Source: Victivallales bacterium (GTDB taxonomy: Bacteria > Verrucomicrobiota > Lentisphaeria > Oligosphaerales > Oligosphaeraceae). Taken from it: 55,079 nucleotides of DNA. The stretch is taken from NCBI GenBank assembly GCA_017548425.1, contig JAFZAB010000027.1, positions 1-55,079 of the forward strand, written 5' to 3'. Shown one piece after another: positions 44,961-53,549 of this stretch (positions are counted from its first letter, which is position 1; every line of letters starts with the position of its first letter). A program made the position numbers and the translations under genes. The notes under the pieces are model-generated. The model ran no database searches. It was not told where the DNA came from and saw only the letters and a program-made list of their open reading frames with translations.

Positions 44961-46208
44961 ATGCCCCATAAAGCCTTTTTAGTCGGTATCTTCTCACAGC
45001 CAGAGGAAGCGGCCGCCGCCGAAGAACTCGTCAACGAACTCGCCGAACTCGCGGACACGCTCGAAATGGAAGTCGTCGGCTCCCGCGTCGTCCGAATCCG
45101 CGAACCTAATCCGAAACTGCTCGTTGGCGAAGGGAAGGCGCAGGAAATCGTCCAGCTGGCCGAAAACGCGGAAGCGGATGTCATCGTCTTCGACGACTTC
45201 CTCACGCCATCGCAGCAGCGCAACTGGGAGCAACTGTCCTCGTTGGCCGTCATCGACCGGCAGGAGGTCATTCTCGACATCTTCGCCGCCCATGCGAAAA
45301 CCAACGAAGCGACGTTGCAAGTCCAGCTTGCACAGGCGAACTATTCCCTCCCACGACTGAAACGCCGTTGGACGCATCTGAACCGACAGGGCGGCAAGGC
45401 GGGCGGCATGGGCGCCAAAGGCGAAGGCGAACAACAGTTGGAAATCGACTCGCGTGTCATCCGCAACAACATCGCCAAACTCAAACGGCAGTTGGAGGAA
45501 GTCCAGCAACACCGCAAGATCCAGCGGGCCAAACGGTTGCGCAAGCCTGTCCCCGTCGCGGCCATCGTCGGCTACACGAACGCTGGGAAATCATCGCTGC
45601 TCAATGCGATGACGCATGCGGGCGTCCTTTCGGAGAACAAACTGTTCGCCACATTGGATCCGACCGTCCGTCGTTTCCGACTGCCAGGTGGGCAGGACAT
45701 CCTGCTGGCGGATACAGTCGGTTTCATCCGCAAACTGCCGCACACGCTTGTCGAAGCCTTCAAATCGACATTGGAGGAGACGGCTCTCGCGGATTTCATC
45801 ATCGAAGTCTGCGACGCATCCGCCGCCGGGCTTGACGACCGCCATGAAACCACTCTAAACGTTTTGGACGAAATTGGCGCGGGTGACAAGCCTATCGTCA
45901 TGGTGCTCAACAAGATGGATCTGGTCACGGAACCGATTGAAATCAACCGTCTGAAGACGCGTTATCCGGACGCCGTCTTCGCGTCAACCATCAATGGCAT
46001 GGGGTTGGACGAACTTGCGGAACGCGTCGAAGCGTTCGTCGATGCGGAGTCGAAAGTCTTTTCGCTTGTCATCCCGCATGACCGCTACGGCTGTATCACG
46101 CAGATTCGCGCCAACTGCTCCATCATCAGCGAAGAATACGACAACGACGGCGTCCATCTGTCGGTGAAAGCTCCGAAGAGCCAGTGGAGCTTTTTGCAGA
46201 CTCTGTAG
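44961..46208 (+). CDS. hflX: GTPase HflX
   Basis: HflX is a ribosome-associated GTPase that splits stalled or heat-damaged 70S ribosomes. The 415-residue protein shows the HflX N-terminal domain (NPKLLVGEGKAQEI, DDFLTPSQQRNWE, RQEVILDIFAAHAKTNEA), the glycine-rich linker GGKAGGMGAKGEGE, and the G domain: P-loop GYTNAGKSS at 204-212, ATLDPT, DTVGFI and NKMD. It is divergent from tRNA-His. ATG 44961 closely follows ACTATAGTAAT, so the mRNA may have a very short leader. A 9-bp tandem array follows its stop by about a dozen bases. Confidence 0.95.
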   Translation: MPHKAFLVGIFSQPEEAAAAEELVNELAELADTLEMEVVGSRVVRIREPNPKLLVGEGKAQEIVQLAENAEADVIVFDDFLTPSQQRNWEQLSSLAVIDRQEVILDIFAAHAKTNEATLQVQLAQANYSLPRLKRRWTHLNRQGGKAGGMGAKGEGEQQLEIDSRVIRNNIAKLKRQLEEVQQHRKIQRAKRLRKPVPVAAIVGYTNAGKSSLLNAMTHAGVLSENKLFATLDPTVRRFRLPGGQDILLADTVGFIRKLPHTLVEAFKSTLEETALADFIIEVCDASAAGLDDRHETTLNVLDEIGAGDKPIVMVLNKMDLVTEPIEINRLKTRYPDAVFASTINGMGLDELAERVEAFVDAESKVFSLVIPHDRYGCITQIRANCSIISEEYDNDGVHLSVKAPKSQWSFLQTL

Positions 46209-46219
46209 GGGGGAAAGAA

Positions 46220-46315
46220 TTCTGGATATTCTGGATATTCTGGATATTCTGGATATTCTGGATATTCTGGATATTCTGGATATTCTGGATATTCTGGATA
46301 TTCTGGATATTCTGG
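46220..46315 (+). repeat. 9-bp tandem repeat array, about 10.5 units
   Basis: The unit TGGATATTC is repeated about ten times without change, starting at 46223 and ending with a partial TGG at 46313-46315. The array starts about 12 bases after the hflX stop. Perfect unit identity suggests recent expansion. Confidence 0.9.
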
Positions 46316-46329
46316 AAGGAGCAAAATGT

Positions 46330-46388
46330 TCTTCCAGAACTTCCAGAACTTCCAGAACTTCCAGTCCCTCCAGTAAATCCAGTTCCTC
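46330..46388 (+). repeat. Second 9-bp periodic block, inverted relative to the first
   Basis: Three perfect CTTCCAGAA-type units are followed by degenerate ones (TTCCAGTCC, CTCCAGTAA, ATCCAGTTC, CTCC). The complement, TTCTGGAAG, is close to the unit of the preceding array (TTCTGGATA). The junction can fold into TTCTGGAAG / CTTCCAGAA with a ~12-base loop. Confidence 0.75.
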
Positions 46389-46578
46389 CAAGCAAGAAAA
46401 CTTGACAGTGTTTTTTCGCATGGTATATTTATTGCATTACTTTTTCAAACGCGGCGGCATACGGCCTGAAGACCAGACAGACGCTTTCGGAACCCTTTAA
46501 GATTCGGACAACTCCGAAAAGTTCTTCGGCAGGCAAGCCGCGTAAGCGAAAACAAGCCCCTCTCCACATTTCCCGATT

Positions 46579-47172
46579 ATGCTTATTGCCATCACTGGCG
46601 GAATCGGCATGGGAAAAAGCACCATTCTCAGCCAATTCCAGGGCCTAGGAGCCAAGACGCTTGACGCCGATGACGTGGCCCATGACATGTACCTTCCGAA
46701 TCGTCCAGCCTACACAACGCTTCTCCAGCACTGGGGGAACGGCATACTGGCGCAGGACGGCACGCTCGACCGGAAGAAAATTGCCGGCATCGTCTTCCAA
46801 TCAAAGGAAGAACTCGCCTGGCTCAATTCCGTCATGCACCCTCTCGTCAGAAACGCCATTCAAGATTGCGCGAATGAAGACGCAAGGCCGCTCTTTTGCG
46901 CAATTCCGCTCCTTTTTGAATCGGGATGGGAAGAAACAGCAGACAAAATCATCTCTGTCTGGTGCGACAGGGAGACTCAAATGCAACGTCTTATCGCGCG
47001 CGGATGGTCCCGTGAACATGCGAAGGACAGGCTGGACAGCCAATGGTCGCCAGAAAGGAAACTCCTGCTGGCGGACTATGCCATCGTGTCCGGCTGTTCC
47101 TGGCAGCATCTGGCGGACCAATGCCGCATCGTTTACCAAGCAATAGTAGCATCTATTACCCAATCTTTATGA
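46579..47172 (+). CDS. coaE: Dephospho-CoA kinase
   Basis: CoaE performs the last step of coenzyme A synthesis, phosphorylating dephospho-CoA. The 197-residue protein has the P-loop GGIGMGKST at 7-15, the DADDVAHDM motif, VMHPLVR, and [11 protein letters not shown], all typical. Length is standard. Its stop overlaps the rho start (ATGA), coupling the two genes. No Shine-Dalgarno is obvious at ATG 46579. Confidence 0.93.
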   Translation: MLIAITGGIGMGKSTILSQFQGLGAKTLDADDVAHDMYLPNRPAYTTLLQHWGNGILAQDGTLDRKKIAGIVFQSKEELAWLNSVMHPLVRNAIQDCANEDARPLFCAIPLLFESGWEETADKIISVWCDRETQMQRLIARGWSREHAKDRLDSQWSPERKLLLADYAIVSGCSWQHLADQCRIVYQAIVASITQSL

Positions 47173-49013
47173 CCAACAACATCATCAAGCAGACCACCGC
47201 CGACACACCGCTCGCCCGCAGACGCGGCAGACCATTGGGCTCGACCAACGCGGCCAAAAAGGCCGCCATGGAAGCGGCGGCACAAGAAGCGCAGCAAACT
47301 GTTCCACCACAGGATGATTACCAACTGACTCCAAGCTCGCTCGGCAAAACCGCCGCGACCATTGCCGCGCAGACCATTGCCGCGCAACCAGCCCCATCAT
47401 CGGAAGAAGCAGTCCCGCGAAAACCTGCCGCAAGACGCGCCATCGGTTTCAAGGCGGCCAAATTCAACACGGCTCCCGCCAAATCGTGGAACCAGCCTGC
47501 TCAGAACACATTTTCAAGCGGTGAACAGCCGTCAGACGCGCAGCCGAAAACCAACCGCGGCTATGACAACCCGCCACTCAAATACAATCAGAACAAGCGC
47601 GACAACTACAACAAAGAAGGCTTCTCCTACAATAATAAATACAAGAAACGCTACGACGACGGCATTCCGAAAGACCTTGACAACGAAGAGGACTATCTCG
47701 CCGCCGAAGAATTCACCGGCAAGCCGTTGCTTGATTTGACCGAACTGCAAAGCCTCGGCATGATCGAACTCAACCAACGCGCCAATGCGTTGAACATCGA
47801 AGGCGTCGGTTCACTGTCGCGGCACGACCTCCTCTTCGAAATCGTAAAAGCCACCTCCGCCCAGCAGCAAGGCGTCATGATTGGTGGCGGCGTGCTCGAA
47901 GTCATGGGAGACGGTTTCGGCTTTCTCAGAAGCCCGCACGCCTCCTATCTGGCCTGCCCGGAAGACATCTACATGAGTCCGTCGCAGGTCAAGCGGTTCG
48001 CCCTCCGCACAGGCGACACCGTCATCGGCCAGATCCGCCAGCCGCGCGAAAAAGAGCGTTTCTTCGTACTGAGCAAGATTTTCTCCATCAATGGAGACAA
48101 CCCGCTCCGCAAAAAGGAAACCATCCCCTTCGAAAATCTGACGCCTTATTTCCCGACGCAGCGCATTCTTCTGGAACACAAATCGGATGATCTTTCGACG
48201 CGTATCATCGATCTCATCACGCCCGTCGGCCGCGGACAGCGCGGCCTCATCGTCGCAGCTCCGCGTACAGGCAAGACCATCATCCTGCAGAAAATCGCGA
48301 ACGCCATCACGGCCAACAATCCGGACATCCAGCTGATCGTCCTGCTCATTGACGAACGGCCGGAGGAAGTCACGGACATGAAGCGCGTCGTGAAAGGCGA
48401 AATCGTCTCATCCACATTCGACGAACCGCCGGACAGACATGTCCAAGTCGCCGAAATGGTCATTGAAAAAGCGAAACGGCAGGTTGAGCATGGCCGCCAT
48501 GTCGTCATCCTGCTGGACTCCATCACGCGTCTTGCACGCGCCTACAATACCATCGAACCGCACAGCGGACGCATCCTCACAGGCGGTGTCGATGCCAACG
48601 CCCTCCATAAGCCGAAACGCTTCTTCGGAGCGGCCCGAAATATCGAAAATGGCGGAAGTTTGACGATTCTTGCAACCGCGCTCATCGACACGGGGTCTAA
48701 GATGGATGAAGTCATTTTCGAAGAGTTCAAAGGAACCGGTAATATGGAACTGGATTTGGACCGCCATCTCGCGGAGAAGCGCGTCTATCCGGCCATCAAC
48801 ATCGAGAAGAGCGGCACACGCCGCGAAGAGCTTCTCGTCCATCCGGACGAACTCTCCCGCATGTGGAGCCTGCGCAAAGCACTTCTGGCCGCCCCGCAAC
48901 AGGAGGCTATGGAAATGCTGATTTCCAAAATAAAGGAGAAACCGACCAACATCGAGTTCCTCCTGCCGCTGAAGCCCTTTGAAGAAGACGCTCCCGCGCA
49001 ACCACTTAGCTAA
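47169..49013 (+). CDS. rho: Transcription termination factor Rho with long N-terminal extension
   Basis: Rho is the hexameric RNA helicase that ends transcription. From ATG 47169, which overlaps the coaE stop, the protein has 614 residues versus 419 in E. coli. Residues 1-185 are an extra low-complexity region. It contains RRGRPLG at 18-24 (AT-hook-like), an Ala/Gln/Pro-rich part, then an Asn/Lys/Tyr-rich part. Rho_N follows (about 186-228), then the cold-shock RNA-binding domain with GDGFGFLRS, then the ATPase with P-loop APRTGKT at 364-370 and Walker B VVILLDS. Long N-terminal inserts are known in Actinobacteria and Bacteroidota, where some promote condensate formation or RNA binding. Confidence 0.95.
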   Translation: MTNNIIKQTTADTPLARRRGRPLGSTNAAKKAAMEAAAQEAQQTVPPQDDYQLTPSSLGKTAATIAAQTIAAQPAPSSEEAVPRKPAARRAIGFKAAKFNTAPAKSWNQPAQNTFSSGEQPSDAQPKTNRGYDNPPLKYNQNKRDNYNKEGFSYNNKYKKRYDDGIPKDLDNEEDYLAAEEFTGKPLLDLTELQSLGMIELNQRANALNIEGVGSLSRHDLLFEIVKATSAQQQGVMIGGGVLEVMGDGFGFLRSPHASYLACPEDIYMSPSQVKRFALRTGDTVIGQIRQPREKERFFVLSKIFSINGDNPLRKKETIPFENLTPYFPTQRILLEHKSDDLSTRIIDLITPVGRGQRGLIVAAPRTGKTIILQKIANAITANNPDIQLIVLLIDERPEEVTDMKRVVKGEIVSSTFDEPPDRHVQVAEMVIEKAKRQVEHGRHVVILLDSITRLARAYNTIEPHSGRILTGGVDANALHKPKRFFGAARNIENGGSLTILATALIDTGSKMDEVIFEEFKGTGNMELDLDRHLAEKRVYPAINIEKSGTRREELLVHPDELSRMWSLRKALLAAPQQEAMEMLISKIKEKPTNIEFLLPLKPFEEDAPAQPLS

Positions 49014-49060
49014 CACATTCTGCGGTTTCATCCCAACAGAGCACAATAGGAGATACAACC

Positions 49061-49351
49061 ATGGCGAAAGGCGAAAAAATCAAATGTCCGTATTGCGACT
49101 GCAAAGTCCTTGTTTCGGAAGTCGAGAAGAATGACGGCCTCTGCCCGGAATGCCAGCAGATGATCAGCTCGTCATCCAATCTCTTCGACGACTATGATGA
49201 CGATGAAGACGATCTCGATCTCGAAGATCAGGAACTTTCCGACTTCGACGACGAAGACGATGATTTCGACGATGACGACGATTACGAAGACGAAGACGAC
49301 TTCGACGAAGACGAAGATTACGACGACGAAGACGATGATGACGACCGGTAA
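49061..49351 (+). CDS. Small zinc-ribbon protein with a long acidic tail
   Basis: The 96-residue protein starts 8 bases after AGGAGA. Residues 9-33 form a zinc ribbon with CPYC and CPEC. From about residue 43 to the end nearly every residue is Asp or Glu with scattered Phe and Tyr. No known family is recognised. The acidic tail resembles DNA-mimic or RNA polymerase/ribosome-associated proteins such as RpoE-delta-like tails, but this is only an analogy. It lies between rho and parE on the same strand and may be co-transcribed with them. Frames on the opposite strand result from the GAY/GAR bias. Confidence 0.8.
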   Translation: MAKGEKIKCPYCDCKVLVSEVEKNDGLCPECQQMISSSSNLFDDYDDDEDDLDLEDQELSDFDDEDDDFDDDDDYEDEDDFDEDEDYDDEDDDDDR

Positions 49352-49418
49352 CCAACCGCGCCGTCGCATTCGCCGCTTTCTCCCGCATGTTTCTTGAAAA
49401 TTGATTGGATTGACCACC

Positions 49419-51275
49419 GTGCCTAACCTCCCGAACACCAGCTCCTATACAGATGCCGACATCAAGACCCTGTCCTCCCTTGAGCACATTCGGTCGCGTC
49501 CAGGCATGTATATCGGCCGTCTCGGCAACGGCGAACATCAGGACGATGGTATTTATATCCTATTAAAAGAAGTCATCGACAACGCGATCGACGAATTCAC
49601 CTCAGGCTTCGGCAAGAAGATAGAAGTCGAAGTGAAAGAGGACGGCTCGGTCCGCGTCCGCGACTACGGGCGCGGCATCCCGCTGGACTCCGTCATCGCC
49701 TGTGTTTCGCAAATCAATACCGGCGGCAAATTCAGCACGGACGAAAACAACCGTCCATTCGCCTTCTCCATCGGCTTGAACGGCGTCGGTCTGAAAGCCG
49801 TCAACGCCTTGTCGGACGTCTTCACCGTCACGTCGCGACGTGGCGGAAAATCCATGACCGCTTTCTTCAAGGAAGGCATTCTGGAGAAAAGCGAACGCGG
49901 CACGACGCCTGAAGAGAACGGCACGGAAATTTTCTTCCTGCCGTCCGCTTCCGTCTTTCCAAACTTCCATTTCGATCCGAAGCATTTGAAACGCCGCATG
50001 CAGAACTATGCATGGCTCAATTCGGGCTTGTCCGTCTATCTGAACGGCGAACGGTATTTCTCCCGCAAAGGCCTGCTTGACCTGCTTGAAAACAAACTGG
50101 AAGGCGAGGCTCTCTATCCGCCGTTCCACTATAAATCAGACACGCTGGAATTCGCCTTCACGCATATCGGCTCCACGGATGAAGTCTATTATTCGTTCGT
50201 CAACGGACAGTACACGAACGACGGCGGCACCCATCTCTCCGCCTTCAAGGAAGGCATCCTGAAAGCCGTCAATGAAATTTCGCAGAAGCCCATCGAGGCC
50301 AGTGACATACGTAACGGCATCATCTCCGCCGTCGCCGTCAAGCTGACCAATCCGATTTTCGAATCGCAGACGAAGAACAAGCTTGGCAACACGGACATCC
50401 GCGTCGATATCGTCAACCAAGTGAAAGCGGCCGTTGCGGAAGCCCTCTACAAGAATCCGGCCATGAAGGCCGCCATTCTGGAGAAAGTCGCGCAGAACGA
50501 AAACGTCCGCAAGCAGATCCAGGCCGTCAAAAAAGGCGCGAAGGAACAGGCCCAGAAGACCGTCCTCAAGATTCCGAAGCTACGCGACTGCAAATACCAT
50601 TTGTGCGACTACGATTCCAAGAAGAAACAGGAGGAAAAGGACAAATGCGCCGCCTCCATGCTCTTCCTCACGGAGGGCGATTCCGCGGCCGCCAACATGA
50701 TTTCCGCACGCAATCCAGACTACCAGGCCGTCTTCCCGCTGCGCGGCAAGCCGTTCAACTGCCAAGGGAAGAAAAAGGACACGGTCTATAAGAACGAAGA
50801 GCTCTATTTCATCATGAAATCGCTCGGCATCGAAGAATCGCTGGACGATCTGCGCTACGGCAAAATCGTCATCGCCTCCGATGCGGATGTCGATGGCTTC
50901 CACATCCGCATCCTGCTCATCACGTTCTTCCTGACGTTCTATCAACCACTTGTGCTCTCCGACCATTTGTTCATATTGGAGACGCCGCTGTTCCGCGTCC
51001 GCAACAAGAAACGCAACATCTACTGCTACAATGAACGCGAACGCGCGGCAGCCGTCAGCGAACTTGGCAAAGGTTGCGAAATCACGCGATTCAAAGGGCT
51101 TGGCGAAATATCGCCCCACGAATTCGGGCAGTTCGTCGATGAAGGTATCCGCCTCCAGCCGGTCAATATCGACAATGTGAAGAACATCGACTCCATGCTC
51201 CAGTTCTTCATGGGCGACAACACCCCCGAACGCAAAGACTACATCATGCGCAACTGCTTCTTTGACTTGACATAA
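49419..51275 (+). CDS. parE: DNA topoisomerase IV subunit B (type IIA, GyrB/ParE family)
   Basis: This ATPase subunit pairs with ParC to decatenate DNA. The start is uncertain: GTG 49419 gives 618 residues, and TTG codons at 49410 and 49401 are possible. The GHKL ATPase shows EVIDNAIDEF, DYGRGIP and SIGLNGVGLKAVNAL. The transducer and TOPRIM domains follow with FLTEGDSAA, PLRGKPFNCQGK and IASDADVDGFHI. The total length and the DCKYHLCDY segment resemble the Bacteroidota-type ParE rather than GyrB. The next gene starts 1 base after its stop. Confidence 0.88.
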   Translation: MPNLPNTSSYTDADIKTLSSLEHIRSRPGMYIGRLGNGEHQDDGIYILLKEVIDNAIDEFTSGFGKKIEVEVKEDGSVRVRDYGRGIPLDSVIACVSQINTGGKFSTDENNRPFAFSIGLNGVGLKAVNALSDVFTVTSRRGGKSMTAFFKEGILEKSERGTTPEENGTEIFFLPSASVFPNFHFDPKHLKRRMQNYAWLNSGLSVYLNGERYFSRKGLLDLLENKLEGEALYPPFHYKSDTLEFAFTHIGSTDEVYYSFVNGQYTNDGGTHLSAFKEGILKAVNEISQKPIEASDIRNGIISAVAVKLTNPIFESQTKNKLGNTDIRVDIVNQVKAAVAEALYKNPAMKAAILEKVAQNENVRKQIQAVKKGAKEQAQKTVLKIPKLRDCKYHLCDYDSKKKQEEKDKCAASMLFLTEGDSAAANMISARNPDYQAVFPLRGKPFNCQGKKKDTVYKNEELYFIMKSLGIEESLDDLRYGKIVIASDADVDGFHIRILLITFFLTFYQPLVLSDHLFILETPLFRVRNKKRNIYCYNERERAAAVSELGKGCEITRFKGLGEISPHEFGQFVDEGIRLQPVNIDNVKNIDSMLQFFMGDNTPERKDYIMRNCFFDLT

Positions 51276-51276
51276 C

Positions 51277-53475
51277 ATGAACTCAGAAGACGAAAACATC
51301 CCGCTGTCAGCGACACCCATTCCAGATTCCTATACGCAGGACGACGACCAGCTTCGCAAGATGGTCGCGAACTACTATATCGAATACGCGTCATACGTCA
51401 TTCAGGACCGCGCCATTCCGGACGTCGATGACGGTTTGAAGCCTGTGCAGCGCCGTATCTTGCACTGCCTGAACGCCATAGACGACGGTCGTTTCAACCG
51501 CGTCGCCTCCGCCATCGGCGACACGATGCACTACCATCCGCATGGCGACCAGTCCATCGGAGACGCGTTGGTCGTGCTCGCCAACAAAGAGTATTTCATT
51601 GAGAAGCAGGGCAATTTCGGCAATATCTTCACGGGAGACCGCGCCGCAGCGCCGCGTTACATCGAATGCCGCCTCACGCAGCTTGCGCGCGACACGATGT
51701 TCAGCAAGGAAATCACGGAATACGTCCCGTCGTACGACGGCCGCAGCCAGGAGCCAGTCTGCCTGCCCGCCAAAATCCCCGCATTGCTAATGCTCGGTTC
51801 GGATGGTATCGCCGTCGGCATGACGACCACCATTTTCCCGCATAATTTCAACGAACTCATCGACGCGGAGATCGCCTTGCTAAAAGGCGAACAGCCTGAA
51901 CCGCTCTATCCGGACTTCCTGCAAGGCGGCATCATGGACGTTTCCGAATACGATGACGGTCGCGGCCGCATCCGAGTTCGCGCGCGTATTGAACCAGACG
52001 GCGACAAGAAGATCGTCATCCGTGAAATTCCGCCGAACACAAACACGGAAAAACTGCTCGAATCCATCGAAGACGCGACCAAGAAAGGCAAGCTAAAGAT
52101 CGCGTCCATCGTGGATTACACAACTAGCTCCGTCTCCATTGAAATCACGTTGGCGCGTGGTGTCTATGCGGAGGAGACCATCCGCGAGCTTTATGCCTAC
52201 ACGAATTGCGAAGTCTCCATCAATTCCGTCCTGCGCGTTATCAAAAATGACGTGCCAGTCGAAATGACCGTTTCCGAAGTCATCGCGCGAAACGTCGAAA
52301 AACTGAAGGAATATCTCACCAAAGAACTGGAAATCGAACGTGAAAAACAGGAGAAACTGTTCCACGAAAAGACGCTCGCGCAGATTTTCATCGAAAACCG
52401 CATCTACAAACGCATTGAAAAATGCGAAACCGTCGAGGCGATTTTCAAAGAGACGCGGAAAGGACTGGAAGCCCATGTCGATAAATTGCGCCGCCCCATC
52501 ACAGACGACGACATCGAAAAGCTCCTCCAGATTCCAATCCGCCGCATCTCCCTCTTCGATATCCGCAAAAACGAACAGGAGCTCGCGAAAATCCTGCAGG
52601 ACATGGAAACCATCAATGACAATCTTGCGCATATCGAACGCTACTCCATCGAATATCTGACAGGCATCAAGGAGAAGTACGGCAGCCTCTATCCGCGGCG
52701 CACGGAAATCGCCCAACTCGACACCGTCAAGGCGCGCGACATTGCGCGGCGTGACGTGAAGGTCTATCACGACAAAGTCAACAACTTCCTCGGCACGAAC
52801 GTCAAGGCGTCCGCAAAAGACGCATCGCCAGTCGTTTGCACGGAATTCGACAAACTCGTCCTTTTACGCAACGATGGTTCATGCCGCGTCATCCAAGTGC
52901 CCGAAAAGGAATACATCGGGCCGACGAAATACGTCATGGTCGCCAACCGTTCGCAGGTCTATTCCATTATCTATCAAGACAAAGTGTCGGGAACATGGTA
53001 TGCGAAACGCTTCCGCATCGGGCAGTTCATGCTCAACAAGGAGTATCATATCATTCCGGAAGACTGCGTCATCAAGGAGCTCTACACAAACGACGGCGTT
53101 GTCATCGAATTCCAGCTCGTCGCGAACCGCCGCCGTTCCTGCTCGTCCGTGAAGGTCAATTTCAAAGACATCGCCCTTCGTTCACGAGACGCCCGCGGCA
53201 TCCGCGTCACCGTCTATCCAGTCGAGAAAATCAACGTTCTGGACAGAGGGCGGCAGGCCGATCCGAACGCTCCCGAAGAAGAGGAAGCCCCCGATTCACC
53301 GGAACAGCTGCAAAATGGCGAACAGCCAATGGATGGACAGCCCGCGCAGGATGCGGCGCAGCCGACAGAAAACAATCAGCCGGAAGAGACGAAACAACCG
53401 GAGGGAAACGCCCAATCGGACAAGCCGAAGCTGAAAAAACGGATTGACGAAGATTCACCGTTCTTCCTTGAATAA
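51277..53475 (+). CDS. parC: DNA topoisomerase IV subunit A (type IIA, GyrA/ParC family)
   Basis: The DNA-cleaving partner of the preceding gene. The 732-residue protein has DRAIPDVDDGLKPVQRRIL, HPHGDQSIGDALV, and the catalytic tyrosine Tyr128 in AAAPRYIECR. A coiled-coil region follows around 340-480, then a shortened C-terminal domain in which I see no canonical GyrA box, favouring ParC. The last ~65 residues are an acidic Gln/Pro/Glu-rich tail ending KKRIDEDSPFFLE, outside the usual fold. It is arranged as a tight operon with parE and ends before a strong hairpin terminator. Confidence 0.88.
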   Translation: MNSEDENIPLSATPIPDSYTQDDDQLRKMVANYYIEYASYVIQDRAIPDVDDGLKPVQRRILHCLNAIDDGRFNRVASAIGDTMHYHPHGDQSIGDALVVLANKEYFIEKQGNFGNIFTGDRAAAPRYIECRLTQLARDTMFSKEITEYVPSYDGRSQEPVCLPAKIPALLMLGSDGIAVGMTTTIFPHNFNELIDAEIALLKGEQPEPLYPDFLQGGIMDVSEYDDGRGRIRVRARIEPDGDKKIVIREIPPNTNTEKLLESIEDATKKGKLKIASIVDYTTSSVSIEITLARGVYAEETIRELYAYTNCEVSINSVLRVIKNDVPVEMTVSEVIARNVEKLKEYLTKELEIEREKQEKLFHEKTLAQIFIENRIYKRIEKCETVEAIFKETRKGLEAHVDKLRRPITDDDIEKLLQIPIRRISLFDIRKNEQELAKILQDMETINDNLAHIERYSIEYLTGIKEKYGSLYPRRTEIAQLDTVKARDIARRDVKVYHDKVNNFLGTNVKASAKDASPVVCTEFDKLVLLRNDGSCRVIQVPEKEYIGPTKYVMVANRSQVYSIIYQDKVSGTWYAKRFRIGQFMLNKEYHIIPEDCVIKELYTNDGVVIEFQLVANRRRSCSSVKVNFKDIALRSRDARGIRVTVYPVEKINVLDRGRQADPNAPEEEEAPDSPEQLQNGEQPMDGQPAQDAAQPTENNQPEETKQPEGNAQSDKPKLKKRIDEDSPFFLE

Positions 53476-53483
53476 ACAAAAAA

Positions 53484-53517
53484 CAAGCGGCGCGCCAAGA
53501 AAACGGCGCGCCGCTTG
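53484..53517. terminator. Terminator between parC and the convergent histidine kinase
   Basis: CAAGCGGCGCGCC and GGCGCGCCGCTTG form a perfect 13-bp stem with an 8-base loop. The A-rich run just before it supplies U residues for the minus-strand gene; for parC there is only the stable stem. Confidence 0.82.
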
Positions 53518-53549
53518 CCATCATACCCAAGTGTTTTTCGCAACGGCCT

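Larger units (their letters stand above)
46209..46578. other. Intergenic stretch with repeat array between hflX and coaE
   Basis: The left part is the tandem array (46220-46315) and its inverted counterpart (46330-46388), described separately. The right part (46389-46578) probably holds the promoter of the coaE-rho operon; GTATATTTATTGC at about 46424 is a candidate. Frames across the array encode only monotone tripeptide repeats and are not genes. Confidence 0.6.

Noticed and set aside
46220..46388. CRISPR array
   Set aside because: The units are 9 bp and contiguous, with no unique spacers and no cas genes in the window.
46085..46421. Several open frames encoding repeats of EYP, NIQ, SRI or WIF
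   Set aside because: They are only the 9-bp tandem array read in different frames, with no ribosome sites.
49164..49538. Arg/His- and Val/Ile-rich frames opposite the acidic-tail protein
   Set aside because: They are the complement of GAY/GAR-rich codons and have no independent support.
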